A DNA stretch of 64,000 bases, taken from contig NZ_JHZK01000020.1 of the NCBI RefSeq assembly GCF_000688515.1, positions 1-64,000 on the forward strand, written 5' to 3'. The stretch comes from Afifella pfennigii DSM 17143. Lineage in GTDB: Bacteria > Pseudomonadota > Alphaproteobacteria > Rhizobiales > Afifellaceae. The position numbers and the translations under genes were made by a program. Shown in pieces: positions 1 to 8,816 of the stretch (its first letter is position 1; each line of letters opens with the position of its first letter). A model generated the notes under the pieces. It searched no databases, had not been told where the DNA came from, and saw only the letters and a list, made by a program, of their open reading frames with translations.

Positions 1-318
1 GGCTACCGCGGCCACGATGCGCCAAGGCCGCTCGGCGTCTTCCGCTCCGGGCAGAAGCGGGGCGTGTTCGGGGCCATCAAGAAGGAGCTCAGAAGACGAT
101 CCGCCATCGAGGCCGTTATCGGACACCTCAAGACCGACGGCCACATGGGCCGCAACTTCCTCAAGGGACGCCACGGCGACCACGCCAATGCCGTCCTCAC
201 CGCCGCCGGCTACAACTTCCGCCTCATCCTCCGCTGGCTGAGGCTTCTCTTGCGCCTCATCCTGGAGGCCTTTGCCAAAGCCATTGGCCCCAAAACCGCG
301 CTCCAGACGGCTTCTTAA
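1..318 (+). CDS. IS5-type transposase, C-terminal part only (5' end outside window)
   Basis: The reading frame is open from base 1 and ends with TAA at 316-318, so only the last 105 residues are present. They carry the conserved C-terminal pattern of DDE transposases of the IS5 group: SGQKRGVFGAIKKELRRRS, then the glutamate-bearing AIEAVIGHLK, then MGRNFLKG and a YNFRLILRWLR tail. The Glu in AIEAVIGHLK is where the third acidic residue of the DDE triad falls in this family. The ATG at 64 inside the frame is not a gene start. Whether the element is intact cannot be judged from this window, and I could not place its right terminal repeat. Confidence 0.8.
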   Translation, partial: GYRGHDAPRPLGVFRSGQKRGVFGAIKKELRRRSAIEAVIGHLKTDGHMGRNFLKGRHGDHANAVLTAAGYNFRLILRWLRLLLRLILEAFAKAIGPKTALQTAS

Positions 319-424
319 CAGTCAACTTTTCACGAACGTCAGAAATCGGGCTGGCGGAGAGCGATACTCTGGCGCCCCGCGCCGAGCATAGCTGACGGGG
401 GGCGTCCCACTCGCGGAAGGAACC

Positions 425-1015
425 TCAGTCCGTCAGCTTCGTGCCGCGATAGATATCGGCCACCCTCGCCTCAAACCCGAACGCCGGAAGGCGGAGGATA
501 TCTTCGAGCGAAGTGAGCTCGCGCATCGTCCAGTCCTCCTCTCGCGCCCAGGCGCGCACGCGGACCTCATCCTGATCGATGGTGAGGCAATAGAGGTTGT
601 CGGGGTGGCGCTGATAGAGCTCGATGTTGCGTGCGATCATCTCGGCGGTGTTGGACGGCGAGACGACTTCCGCTGCCAGGTAGAAGATCGTGGCGTAGCG
701 GCCCGAAATCCTGTCAACCGGCACGACCACGACATCGGGCTCGGGATTGAAGTCGTCCACGCCAGGTATCCGCACCCCCATTTCCTCGAAGGCTTCCCAG
801 CCGGGGTGGCTCGTTTCCAGAGCATCGTCCAGGAGGCGAGCGAAGCGCTTGCTGATCTTGTGGTGATCCACATCGGGGGGAACCATCATCATGGCGAGAC
901 CGTCCACAAGCTGCCAGCGCTCCTCGTCCGGCCGGCCCATGTAGAATTCCACAAACTGGTCGGCCGTCCAGAGGCCGGCGCCGCGCGTCTCGGTCTTCGT
1001 CGCCGGCGCCGCCAT
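425..1015 (-). CDS. Uma2 family (DUF820) putative endonuclease
   Basis: A 196-residue protein with the usual Uma2 landmarks in order: an early ERWQLVDG segment (acidic/Gly core strand), a DFNPEPDVVVV strand, and LAAEVVSPSNT followed by a basic helix and LYCLTID. In this family these make up a restriction-endonuclease-like (PD-(D/E)XK) fold. Cellular roles of Uma2 proteins are largely unknown; many lie near transposons, as this one does (about 100 bp from the IS5 remnant). The length is normal for the family. It sits at the 3' end of a minus-strand group with the small membrane protein and the S49 peptidase upstream, 5 bp from the former. Confidence 0.8.
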   Translation of the reverse strand: MAAPATKTETRGAGLWTADQFVEFYMGRPDEERWQLVDGLAMMMVPPDVDHHKISKRFARLLDDALETSHPGWEAFEEMGVRIPGVDDFNPEPDVVVVPVDRISGRYATIFYLAAEVVSPSNTAEMIARNIELYQRHPDNLYCLTIDQDEVRVRAWAREEDWTMRELTSLEDILRLPAFGFEARVADIYRGTKLTD

Positions 1016-1020
1016 GGCCC

Positions 1021-1209
1021 CTACTCGCGCTCGCGCGGCCGGTAGCGGCCCGTCGCCCGGTCGAGCTCCAGGGTCTCGCCGCGATCCTCCGCGCGCACCT
1101 TTTCCGCCTCGCGCACCTTGTTGTCGACGCGGGCCATCTCCTTCTTCAGCGCCTTCCAGGCGACATAGCCGCCGACGGCGAGAAGACCGAGGAAAACGAG
1201 CTGGGGCAT
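1021..1209 (-). CDS. small single-pass membrane protein, unknown function
   Basis: 62 residues: one hydrophobic segment at about 4-18 (LVFLGLLAVGGYVAWKAL) followed by a strongly charged cytoplasmic-type tail rich in Arg, Glu and Asp (AEKVRAEDRGETLELDRATG). It lies 1 bp downstream of the S49 peptidase stop on the same strand, so the two are almost certainly co-transcribed. The pairing suggests a membrane-associated accessory to the peptidase, but nothing in the sequence proves that. I know of no named family with a function for it. The tight spacing and good codon use support a real gene. Confidence 0.65.
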   Translation of the reverse strand: MPQLVFLGLLAVGGYVAWKALKKEMARVDNKVREAEKVRAEDRGETLELDRATGRYRPRERE

Positions 1210-1210
1210 C

Positions 1211-2089
1211 CTAGCCTCCGAAACGCTGTCGCAGACTACGCTCTTCGAGGGCCTGCCAAAAGCCCTCGCCGGCCGCCGCGGCGAGGCCGTGACCGACCCT
1301 GCCGGAGCGCAGGCCGAAGAGGCCGCGCTCGCCGCCGATCAGCTTCAGGCGCACCTTGTCGCCGTATTTCTCGCGCAGCACCTGGCGCATGTCGCCGAGA
1401 CGGTCGGCAAGGCCGAGCGAGACCGCGCGCTTGCCAGACCAGAAGGCGCCGGAGAAGATCTCCGGGTCCTCGGCGAGGACGGCGCCGCGGCGCGCGCGCA
1501 CCAGGTCGATGAAGAGCTCGTGCACCTCCTCCTGGATGGCTTTGAGCCGCGCCACGTCCTCCGCCTTCTCCGGCTGGAAAGGATCGAGGATCACCTTGGA
1601 TTCGCCGGACGTGTAGACGCGGCGCTCGATGCCGAGCTTGTGGATGGCGTCCACGAAGCCGAAGCCGGCGGAGACGACGCCGATGGAGCCGACGATGGAG
1701 GCCGGATCGCAGATGATCTCATCGCCGGCGCAGGCGATCATGTAACCGCCAGAGGCGCAGACATCCTCCACGAAGACGATGACGTGCTTCTCCTTCTCCT
1801 CGGCCAGGGCGCGGATGCGCTTGTAGATGAGATGCGACTGGACCGGCGCGCCGCCGGGCGAATCGACGACGAGCGCCACCGCCTTGGCGCTCTTGATGGC
1901 GAAGGCCTTCTTCAAAGGCCCGGCGACGGAGCCGAGCGACAGGCCGGGACGGAAGCGGCTGACGCGGCCGATGGTGCCGGAAAGGCGCACGACCGGAACG
2001 ACCGGATGGCCCTGCCAGGCGGAGGGCAGATATTTCTTGAAACTGTCGGGCATGGGGCTCGGCAGATCTCCTGGGTTGGTCAGGCGCAA
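1211..2089 (-). CDS. S49 family serine peptidase (SppA/SohB-like)
   Basis: 292 residues with the ClpP/crotonase fold of signal-peptide peptidase A relatives. The nucleophile lies in CASGGYMIA (Ser113) and the general-base lysine in SGESKVILDP (Lys165), the Ser/Lys dyad spacing expected of short, single-domain S49 enzymes. DSPGG (76-80) forms the oxyanion strand. No clear N-terminal membrane anchor is visible, unlike long SppA, so it may be cytoplasmic or peripheral. Proteins of this size usually degrade remnant signal peptides or membrane-protein fragments. A start at Met14 is also possible. The small membrane gene follows immediately and may supply anchoring (inference). Confidence 0.85.
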   Translation of the reverse strand: MRLTNPGDLPSPMPDSFKKYLPSAWQGHPVVPVVRLSGTIGRVSRFRPGLSLGSVAGPLKKAFAIKSAKAVALVVDSPGGAPVQSHLIYKRIRALAEEKEKHVIVFVEDVCASGGYMIACAGDEIICDPASIVGSIGVVSAGFGFVDAIHKLGIERRVYTSGESKVILDPFQPEKAEDVARLKAIQEEVHELFIDLVRARRGAVLAEDPEIFSGAFWSGKRAVSLGLADRLGDMRQVLREKYGDKVRLKLIGGERGLFGLRSGRVGHGLAAAAGEGFWQALEERSLRQRFGG

Positions 2090-2134
2090 GATGGGCGCGG
2101 CCGGGCGGTTTGACCAGGGGCGAAGCCTGCGTTT

Positions 2135-2899
2135 CTAGACAAGCGCGAAATCGGCCCGCCCGCGCAGCACCTCGTCGATCTCCGCCGTCCAGCCGCCGTC
2201 CGGCAGGTGCAGGACGCGGCCGGCAAGAAGCTTCAGAGGTGCCCTGCCGGCAAGGCTGGCGGCGACGAGAACGCGGCTCGCCGCTTCGCCTTCACGCGGA
2301 TGGAAGGGCAGGACCGCCACGCCGCCGAAGCGGGGTGCGAGATGGCGAAGAATGTCGGCGAGCCGGTCGGCGCGGTGGATGAGGACAAGGCGGCCGCCTT
2401 TCCTCAGGAGCCGGGCGGCGGCGGCGATCCAATCGCGGAGCGGTTCCCTCTTCGCCTGATGGGCAAGGCGCCGGCGCGCATCCGGCGAGGGGCTCGCGGT
2501 TTCGTGAAGATAAAAGGGCGGATTGGCGAGGACGAGGCTCGGCCTTTCCGGGGCGAGCCTTTCCGCCAGCGCCGCATCCGTGACATCGGCGCGCAGGAAG
2601 CGGACCCGGCCGGCGAAGGCGGCATTGGCGGCAAGGCCCCTGGCGGCCTCTGCCTCGGCGATCGCCATCTCGTCGAGATCGAGGCCGAGGAGCGAAAGCT
2701 CGGGGCAGCGGGCGGCGAGCGACAGGGCGACGGCGCCGGTGCCGCAGCCGAACTCGACCGCCAGGCCGCGCGCGCCCGCCGGCACGCCCGCCTGGAGAAG
2801 CGCCGCGTCGAGGCCCGGCCGATGACCGGAAGCCGGGCGCACCAGCTCCACCCTTCCGCCGAGAAAACCGTGGGTCGCAGGCTGCCGCGGACGGCTCAT
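2135..2899 (-). CDS. TrmN6/YfiC-like N6-adenine methyltransferase
   Basis: 254-residue class I SAM-dependent methyltransferase. GCGTG at 51-55 is the SAM-binding glycine loop, LGLDLDE at 71-77 ends strand 2, and NPPF at 126-129 is the catalytic motif of N6-adenine (and related amino) methyltransferases. The N-terminal GFLGGRVELVRPASGHRPGLDA pattern resembles enzymes that methylate A37 of tRNA1(Val) in E. coli; the actual substrate here is inferred, not shown. It starts 9 bp after the DUF2007 stop on the same strand, so both probably share a transcript with the peptidase group downstream. Confidence 0.8.
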   Translation of the reverse strand: MSRPRQPATHGFLGGRVELVRPASGHRPGLDAALLQAGVPAGARGLAVEFGCGTGAVALSLAARCPELSLLGLDLDEMAIAEAEAARGLAANAAFAGRVRFLRADVTDAALAERLAPERPSLVLANPPFYLHETASPSPDARRRLAHQAKREPLRDWIAAAARLLRKGGRLVLIHRADRLADILRHLAPRFGGVAVLPFHPREGEAASRVLVAASLAGRAPLKLLAGRVLHLPDGGWTAEIDEVLRGRADFALV

Positions 2900-2908
2900 G
2901 AAAGCGGC

Positions 2909-3142
2909 TCAGCCGCGGCGGCGGGCCGAGAGCTCCTCGCCAAGCCCCGCCTCCGCCAGAATACGCTCCGCCCTGCCGCTATCATTCGCCTCCACCAGAA
3001 CCCGGCGCGGCAATATGCCAAGCGAGCCTTCCATGATGCTCATATTGACGTCGGCCACCGCATAGTGGACTCCAGATTCCTTCAGCAGCGCCTCCACGAA
3101 CGAGATCAGCGCAAGGTCATTGGTGCGGATCAGCTCTTCCAT
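2909..3142 (-). CDS. DUF2007 domain protein
   Basis: A 77-residue protein that matches the small DUF2007 family almost end to end: MEELIRTNDLALISFVEALL at the start and the RRVLVEANDSGRAERIL strand-helix near the end. Members resemble a single ferredoxin-like signalling module (sometimes called putative signal-transducing proteins), but no biochemical function is established. In alphaproteobacteria they are often found beside this methyltransferase and a polyprenyl synthase, as here: ispB starts divergently 136 bp away. Confidence 0.75.
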   Translation of the reverse strand: MEELIRTNDLALISFVEALLKESGVHYAVADVNMSIMEGSLGILPRRVLVEANDSGRAERILAEAGLGEELSARRRG

Positions 3143-3277
3143 CCTGTCACCCTTTGGGCGTAGACACGGCGCCCTGACGCCAGCTTTCCATGGAGCAGCC
3201 GGCGCATTGCGCGCGAATCTGTCTCTTTCCGCCGTGCGGTATCCGCTCTAACCTTCGTTCCAGCAAGGAGTTCTCAA

Positions 3278-4294
3278 TTGGGCGTTATCCTGTCGCTTGA
3301 GGAGCGGAAGTCGGGCGGAGCCTCGCTCGAGCCGCTGGTGGAATCCACTCGCGCTGGCATGGAGGCCGTGAACCGGCTCATCCTAGAGCGCACCGGCTCG
3401 CAAGTCACTTTGATACCGGAAGTGGCGCGCTATCTCGTCGATAGCGGCGGCAAACGCATGCGCCCGATGCTGACGGTCGCCTGCGCGCAGGCCTGCGGCT
3501 ACGAGGGCGACGGCCATGTCCGCCTCGCCGCCGCGGTGGAGTTCATGCATACGGCAACCCTTTTCCACGACGACGTGGTGGATGAGAGCAATACGCGCCG
3601 CGGCAAGCGCACGGCGCGCCTGCTATGGGGCAACAAGGAGACGGTGCTGGTCGGCGACTTCCTGCTCGGCCAGGCCTTCAAGATGATGGTCGATGTCGGC
3701 TCCATCGATTCGCTGCGGGTGCTGTCGGACGCCTCGGCCACCATTGCCGAAGGCGAGGTGATGCAGCTCGGCACGGCGAAGAACACGGAAACCACCGAGG
3801 ACGAATATCTGCAGGTGATCCGCTCCAAGACGGCGGCGCTGTTCCAGGCGGCGGCCGAGGTCGGGCCGATCGTCGCCGGCGCCGACCGGGCGACGCGGGC
3901 CGCCTTCCGCTCCTTCGGCGCCAATCTCGGCATCGCCTTCCAGCTCGTCGACGACGCGCTCGATTATGGCGGCGCCACGCCCGCCCTCGGCAAGAATGTC
4001 GGCGACGATTTCCGCGAGGGCAAGCTGACCCTGCCGGTGGTGCTCTCCTACAGGCGCGGCACGCCGGAGGACCGCGAATTCTGGCGCCGGGCGCTGGTGG
4101 AGGGCGAAACCTCCGACACCGAGCTGCAGCACGCGCTCCAGATCCTCGAAAAAACCGGCGCGCTCGCCGATACGGTCGACCGCGCCAAGCATTACGGCGC
4201 CATGGCACGCGACGCGCTGGCCCCGGTGCCGGAAAGCGAAGAGAAGGCGGCGCTTCTGGGAGCGGTTGAATTTTGTGTCGCACGCGTCCATTGA
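3278..4294 (+). CDS. ispB: octaprenyl/decaprenyl diphosphate synthase
   Basis: 338-residue trans-prenyltransferase that condenses isopentenyl diphosphate units into the long side chain of ubiquinone. Both aspartate-rich Mg-binding motifs are intact: HDDVVD (Asp98, 99, 102) and LVDDALD (Asp225, 226, 229). GGKRMRP at 58-64 binds the substrate diphosphate. The start is a TTG at 3278 with AAGGAG seven bases upstream; no better ATG precedes the conserved N-terminal helices. ispE lies downstream, so isoprenoid genes cluster here. Product chain length cannot be read from the sequence with certainty. Confidence 0.93.
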   Translation: MGVILSLEERKSGGASLEPLVESTRAGMEAVNRLILERTGSQVTLIPEVARYLVDSGGKRMRPMLTVACAQACGYEGDGHVRLAAAVEFMHTATLFHDDVVDESNTRRGKRTARLLWGNKETVLVGDFLLGQAFKMMVDVGSIDSLRVLSDASATIAEGEVMQLGTAKNTETTEDEYLQVIRSKTAALFQAAAEVGPIVAGADRATRAAFRSFGANLGIAFQLVDDALDYGGATPALGKNVGDDFREGKLTLPVVLSYRRGTPEDREFWRRALVEGETSDTELQHALQILEKTGALADTVDRAKHYGAMARDALAPVPESEEKAALLGAVEFCVARVH

Positions 4295-4414
4295 AGGTAC
4301 GCGGTTTTCAAGCTCAAATGTGGGGGAACGGGGCGTTCGGCGCATCCGCCAGAACGCCATTGACCTAAGGCTTGGGCCGATCGGGCCGTAACGAGCCGAG
4401 ATGGGAGCTCCCAG

Positions 4415-6409
4415 ATGAGGCTTTCAAGCACCAGGCATTCTTTCCGGCACAGGGTGGGCGCCGGCCTGCTTATCGCCACGCTCGCCCTCGCCAGCGCCGG
4501 TGCCGGTGCCGGCGGCGCAGCTTTCGCCAAGACCGCCGATGGCGACGACCGGATCGACCTTTCCAGCTTCGCCGGCACGCTCCTGGCAGCGCGGGCGGCA
4601 GACGACAGCAAGGACATCGTTCGCGGCGCGCGCTTCTATCGCAAGGCCTACCAGAGCGATCCGAGCAATCCTCTGTGGCTGGAACGAGCGGTCGTGCTGA
4701 CCACCGCGGAGGGCGATATCCGCACCGCCCTGCCGCTCGCCCGCGACCTCGTCAAACAGGCCTCCGACAGCCAGATCGCCAGCTTCATCCTGGTCACCGA
4801 TCTCATTCGCCGCGAGCGCTACCGGGAGGCGCTGGAACGTCTGCGGGAGACCGATAACGGCGCCCTTGCCGCGCTCACCTCCGGGCTTCTGACCGCCTGG
4901 TCGCAATACGCCGTCGGCGAGGGCGAGACGGCGCTCGCCACCATCGAGGCGCTGGAAGGCGAGACCTGGTACGAGCCGTTCAAACTCTTGCATGGCGGCT
5001 TCATCGCCAACCTCCTCGGCGACAAGGAGGCCGCGCTCGCCAAATTCGGCAAGGCCTTCGAGCGCGACGAGGGGGCGGTGCGGATCGTGGAGGCCTATGC
5101 CCGCCAGCTGGCGCGCAACGGCGAGCGCGACAAGGCGCAGGAAGTCCTGGAGGAATTCCTGGAGCGCTTCCCGGACAACGCGCTGGCGGCGCAGACGATC
5201 GAGGAGATCGCCGCCGGCGGCGAGGTCCGCCAGGCCATCAACGGCCCGCAAGAGGGCGCCGCGGAGGCCTTCTCCGGCATCGGCGCCGCCATCGGCCAGG
5301 AAGGCGGGTTCGAGCTGGCGGCCGTCTATCTGCGGCTGGCGCTTCATCTCGATCCTGCCTCGGGGGGCGGACTTGCCGCCCTGTCGCTGGGCAATCTCTT
5401 CGACGTCAACGGGCTCGGCGACCAGGCCATCGCCGTCTTGCAGGCCATCCCGAAGAACGCTCCCTTCCGTCCGCTCGGCACGCTGCGCTCGGCGATCGTC
5501 TTGGACCGGGAGGATCGCGTCGAGCAGGCGCGCAACGCCTTCGAGGAGGCCATCCGGCGCAATCCGGAAGACATCCAGGCCTATGTCGCCTACGGCAACA
5601 TGCAGCGCGGGCGCGAGAAATACGAAGCGGCGGCGGAGATCTACAGCCAGGCGATCGCCAAGGTGGAGGAGCCGGCCCGCAACGACTGGACGCTCTTCTA
5701 TTTCCGCGGCATCGCCTATGAGCGCTCCAAGCAATGGCCGAAGGCGGAAGCGGACTTCAAGACGGCGCTGGAGCTCTATCCGGACCAGCCGCTGGTCCTT
5801 AATTATCTCGGCTATTCCTGGGTCGATATGGGCATGCACCTGGAAGAAGCGCTGGAGATGATCAAAAAGGCGGTGGAGCTGAGGCCCAATGACGGCTTCA
5901 TCGTCGACAGTCTCGGCTGGGCCTATTACCGGCTCGGCCGCTACGAGGAAGCGGTGGAGGAGCTGGAGCAGGCCGTGGCGCTGCAGCCCTCCGATCCGGT
6001 CATCAACGACCATCTGGGCGACGCCTACTGGAAGACCGGGCGCAAGCTGGAGGCGCAGTTCCAGTGGCGCCATGCGCGCGACCTCGGCGCCAAGCTTCCC
6101 GAGCTTGAGGTGATCAATCGCAAGATCGCCGCCGAAGCGCTGGTGGAGACGGCGCCGCGCGTCGACGTCAAGCCGGAAGGCGAGAAGGATTCCAGCTTCC
6201 GGCATACCGACGACGCCCGCCATGCCGGCATCAGCGAGCGCGAGGAGACCTATGTGGTGCGGCCGGGCGATTCCTTGTGGGAGATCGCCAACCGCCTTTT
6301 CGGCAACGGGCCTGCCTATCTCGCCATCCTGGAAGCCAACCGCGATATCCTCTCCAACGCCAACGCGCTGCGACCGGGCATGCGCCTGAAGATCCCGGGC
6401 GAGCTTTGA
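4415..6409 (+). CDS. secreted TPR-repeat protein with C-terminal LysM domain
   Basis: 664 residues. An N-terminal signal peptide (basic MRLSSTRHSFRHR, then a hydrophobic Ala/Leu stretch to about residue 38) precedes many tetratricopeptide repeats over roughly 45-570; the clearest are the units around YFRGIAYERSKQWPKAEADF, LNYLGYSWVDMG and LGWAYYRLGRYEEAVEELEQ. Residues about 610-662 form a LysM module: ETYVVRPGDSLWEIANRLFG and ALRPGMRLKIP at its end. LysM binds peptidoglycan, so the protein is probably periplasmic and wall-associated. A TPR protein between ispB and ispE is common in this group; the LysM tail is less usual. Its stop overlaps the ispE start. Confidence 0.85.
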   Translation: MRLSSTRHSFRHRVGAGLLIATLALASAGAGAGGAAFAKTADGDDRIDLSSFAGTLLAARAADDSKDIVRGARFYRKAYQSDPSNPLWLERAVVLTTAEGDIRTALPLARDLVKQASDSQIASFILVTDLIRRERYREALERLRETDNGALAALTSGLLTAWSQYAVGEGETALATIEALEGETWYEPFKLLHGGFIANLLGDKEAALAKFGKAFERDEGAVRIVEAYARQLARNGERDKAQEVLEEFLERFPDNALAAQTIEEIAAGGEVRQAINGPQEGAAEAFSGIGAAIGQEGGFELAAVYLRLALHLDPASGGGLAALSLGNLFDVNGLGDQAIAVLQAIPKNAPFRPLGTLRSAIVLDREDRVEQARNAFEEAIRRNPEDIQAYVAYGNMQRGREKYEAAAEIYSQAIAKVEEPARNDWTLFYFRGIAYERSKQWPKAEADFKTALELYPDQPLVLNYLGYSWVDMGMHLEEALEMIKKAVELRPNDGFIVDSLGWAYYRLGRYEEAVEELEQAVALQPSDPVINDHLGDAYWKTGRKLEAQFQWRHARDLGAKLPELEVINRKIAAEALVETAPRVDVKPEGEKDSSFRHTDDARHAGISEREETYVVRPGDSLWEIANRLFGNGPAYLAILEANRDILSNANALRPGMRLKIPGEL

Positions 6410-7293
6410 GGCCAGCGAGCGAGGCCGTCGCCCGCCAGGCCTGCGCCAAGATCAATCTCGCCCTGCATGTCACCGGGCGGAGGGCGGACGGCTACCACCT
6501 TCTCGACACGCTGGCCGTGTTCACCGGGCTCGGCGAGGGGATGGGCGACGCGCTTCGCTTCGTCTCGGCGGACGAGCTGAGCCTGCACGTCACCGGGCGC
6601 TTCGGCGCCGAAATCCCGCGCGGGCCCGACAATCTCGTTCTGCGGGCGGCACGGGCGCTCGCCGAGCGCTGCCCCGACCGTCCCATCCGTGGCGCCGATA
6701 TTTTCCTCGACAAGGAGCTGCCGGCGGGCGCGGGGATCGGCGGCGGCTCGTGCGATGCCGCCGCGACGCTGCTGGCGCTCAACGATTTGTGGCATTGCCG
6801 CCTCGACATGAAGAGCCTGGTGGAGATCGGCGCCGGCCTCGGCGCCGACGTGCCGATGGGGCTTTTCGCCAGCGCCCTCAGAGCGAGGGGAATAGGCGAG
6901 GAGATCTCCCTTTTGCCCTTCCTGCCGGCCTTGCCCGTCGTCCTCGTCTGGCCGGGCCGGCCGGTCTCCACGGCCAAGGTGTTCGCCGCCCTATGCCGCC
7001 ACGATGGCGATCCGGTGCCGCCCGTGCCGGAGCGCCTCGCCGATCCGGCGGCCGTCACCGCCTATCTCGGCGCCACCCGCAACGACCTGCAGGACGCGGC
7101 CATCGCGACTGAACCGGCGATCGAGCAGGCGCTTCAGGCACTGGCGCAGACGCCGGCGCTGATGGTGCGCATGTCGGGCTCCGGCTCCACCTGCTTCGGC
7201 ATCTACGACGACGCGCAAACGGCCGAGACGGCCGCGGAGGCGCTGGCGGAGGCCCATCCCGAGTGGTGGGTCCGCGCCGCGCTCGCCGGCTGA
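6406..7293 (+). CDS. ispE: 4-diphosphocytidyl-2-C-methyl-D-erythritol kinase
   Basis: GHMP kinase of the MEP isoprenoid pathway that phosphorylates the 2-hydroxyl of CDP-methylerythritol. Visible signatures are AKINLALHVTGRRADGYH at the N-terminus (catalytic Lys/Asp region), PAGAGIGGGSCDAAA (ATP-binding loop) and MSGSGSTCFG near the end. The frame is open further upstream, but the only sensible start that does not run into the TPR gene is TTG at 6406, giving a 4-base TTGA overlap and 295 residues (E. coli IspE has 283). Translational coupling to the TPR gene is therefore likely. dxs, an earlier step of the pathway, is also in this window. Confidence 0.92.
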   Translation: MRPASEAVARQACAKINLALHVTGRRADGYHLLDTLAVFTGLGEGMGDALRFVSADELSLHVTGRFGAEIPRGPDNLVLRAARALAERCPDRPIRGADIFLDKELPAGAGIGGGSCDAAATLLALNDLWHCRLDMKSLVEIGAGLGADVPMGLFASALRARGIGEEISLLPFLPALPVVLVWPGRPVSTAKVFAALCRHDGDPVPPVPERLADPAAVTAYLGATRNDLQDAAIATEPAIEQALQALAQTPALMVRMSGSGSTCFGIYDDAQTAETAAEALAEAHPEWWVRAALAG

Positions 7294-7306
7294 GCCAAAC
7301 GCAAGA

Positions 7307-7331
7307 GCGGGCCCGCTTGCGGCAGGCCCGC
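7307..7331. terminator. GC hairpin between convergent genes
   Basis: GCGGGCC (7307-7313) pairs perfectly with GGCCCGC (7325-7331) across an 11-base loop. It lies between the ispE stop and the stop of the minus-strand secreted-protein gene. There is no T tract on either side, so it is only a candidate terminator. Confidence 0.35.
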
Positions 7332-7351
7332 CCCGGAAAATCGCCCTCGGC

Positions 7352-7702
7352 TCAGCGGGCGCAGACATTCGCCTTAACGACGCCGTTCACCCTGGTGAGA
7401 TGGTAGCAGTCGAGCACCGTCTGCATGCGGCCGTTGACGAAGAGCCGGCGCACGCGGCAGCTGCAATCCTCGCCCTGCTTCACCCGGCGGATGCGCCGGT
7501 TCGGCCTGTTCGGGCGGTTCGGCCGCGGGCGCACATGGGTGAGCGGGCCGATATTGAGACGCGCGAAGCTGCCGCCGTCGTTACCGGGGCCACCGCCGCC
7601 GCGGCCGCCGCCGCCATTGCCCTGTCCCTGGGCGGCGGCGATCGTGGCACCGCCTAGAAGGATCGCGGCCAAGACCGCCAGCGTCATGAGCTTTCTCATC
7701 AT
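7352..7702 (-). CDS. small secreted Gly/Asn/Arg-rich protein, unknown function
   Basis: 116 residues from the first of two adjacent ATG codons; AGGAG precedes them at normal spacing. A signal peptide (MMRKLMTLAVLAAILLGG, cleavage near AAAQ at about 25) is followed by a glycine-rich stretch, then an arginine-rich segment with the tandem RPNRPNRR, and a C-terminal part with four cysteines (DCSCRVRR, LDCYH, ANVCAR). Paired cysteines suggest disulfides in the periplasm or outside the cell. I do not recognise a named family. The frame extends far upstream over glyQ on the other strand, but that part is spurious. Confidence 0.65.
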   Translation of the reverse strand: MMRKLMTLAVLAAILLGGATIAAAQGQGNGGGGRGGGGPGNDGGSFARLNIGPLTHVRPRPNRPNRPNRRIRRVKQGEDCSCRVRRLFVNGRMQTVLDCYHLTRVNGVVKANVCAR

Positions 7703-7900
7703 CGTCGTCGCTCCTTTCGGCTCCCTCGCCTTGGCCCGTAGGTGCCGGGCGGGCGCGGAAAGGTTCATTGGAGCGGGCCCAAAGCCGAAAAGGCCGGCGC
7801 TTGACCGCTTGCCGCCGCCGTGGCAGGCAGCTTGCGCGGCGCCACGGTGCGCCGATCCCGCGAGATCAAGTCGATCAGAGAGACCGCCGCTTTGGAGCAT

Positions 7901-8815
7901 ATGAGCCCGAGGCGCTCCTTCCAGGGCCTCATTCTCACGCTGCAGCGATACTGGGCCGAACGGGGCTGCGTCATCCTGCAGCCCTACGACATGGAAGTTG
8001 GCGCCGGCACCTTCCATCCGGCGACGACGCTGCGCGCCCTCGGGCCGCGCCCCTGGAACGCGGCCTATATGCAGCCCTCGCGCCGGCCGACCGACGGACG
8101 CTACGGCGAGAACCCGAACCGCCTGCAGCATTACTACCAGTTCCAGGTGATCCTGAAGCCCTCGCCGCCCGACCTTCAGGAGCTCTATCTCGGCTCTTTG
8201 GAGGCCATCGGCATCGACGCCGCCATCCACGATATCCGCTTCGTGGAGGACGATTGGGAAAGCCCGACGCTCGGTGCCTGGGGGCTCGGCTGGGAGTGCT
8301 GGTGCGACGGGATGGAAGTCTCGCAATTCACCTATTTCCAGCAGGTCTGCGGCTTCGACTGCGCCCCTGTCGCGGGCGAGCTGACCTACGGGCTGGAGCG
8401 GCTCGCCATGTATGTGCAGGGCGTCGACAACGTCTTCGACCTCAACTTCAACGGCCGCGAGGGCGCCGAGAAGGTGAGCTACGGCGAGGTCTTCCTGCAG
8501 GCGGAGCGCGAATATTCGCGGCACAATTTCGAGCACGCCAATACCGAACGGCTGCTGCGCCACTTCCAGGACGCGGAGGCGGAATGCCAGGCGCTGCTGG
8601 CGACCGGCCGGGCCGAAGCGGAGCGCGACGGCGGCCCGCACCGCATGGTGCTGCCCGCCTACGACCAGTGCATCAAGGCGAGCCACATCTTCAACCTGCT
8701 CGATGCGCGCGGCGTCATCTCGCCGACGGAGCGGCAGAACTACATCCTAAGGGTGCGCGGCCTTGCCATCGCCTGCGGCGAGGCCTGGCTGATGACCGAG
8801 GCGGGAGGCGCCTGA
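7901..8815 (+). CDS. glyQ: glycyl-tRNA synthetase alpha subunit
   Basis: Catalytic alpha subunit of the bacterial alpha2beta2 glycyl-tRNA synthetase. Nearly the whole family signature is present: [15 protein letters not shown] at the start, [33 protein letters not shown] and [18 protein letters not shown]. Starting at ATG 7901 gives 304 residues and an N-terminus like that of E. coli GlyQ; GGAG lies only 3 bases upstream, so TTG 7892 or an extension to 7820 remain possible. The beta subunit follows after one small gene. Confidence 0.95.
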   Translation: MSPRRSFQGLILTLQRYWAERGCVILQPYDMEVGAGTFHPATTLRALGPRPWNAAYMQPSRRPTDGRYGENPNRLQHYYQFQVILKPSPPDLQELYLGSLEAIGIDAAIHDIRFVEDDWESPTLGAWGLGWECWCDGMEVSQFTYFQQVCGFDCAPVAGELTYGLERLAMYVQGVDNVFDLNFNGREGAEKVSYGEVFLQAEREYSRHNFEHANTERLLRHFQDAEAECQALLATGRAEAERDGGPHRMVLPAYDQCIKASHIFNLLDARGVISPTERQNYILRVRGLAIACGEAWLMTEAGGA

Positions 8816-8816
8816 G

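Noticed and set aside
7703-8686. Long minus-strand open frame antisense to glyQ, continuous with the small secreted protein
   Set aside because: It is a mirror of the glyQ codons in high-GC DNA; the protein-like part, with signal peptide and SD, begins only at 7702.
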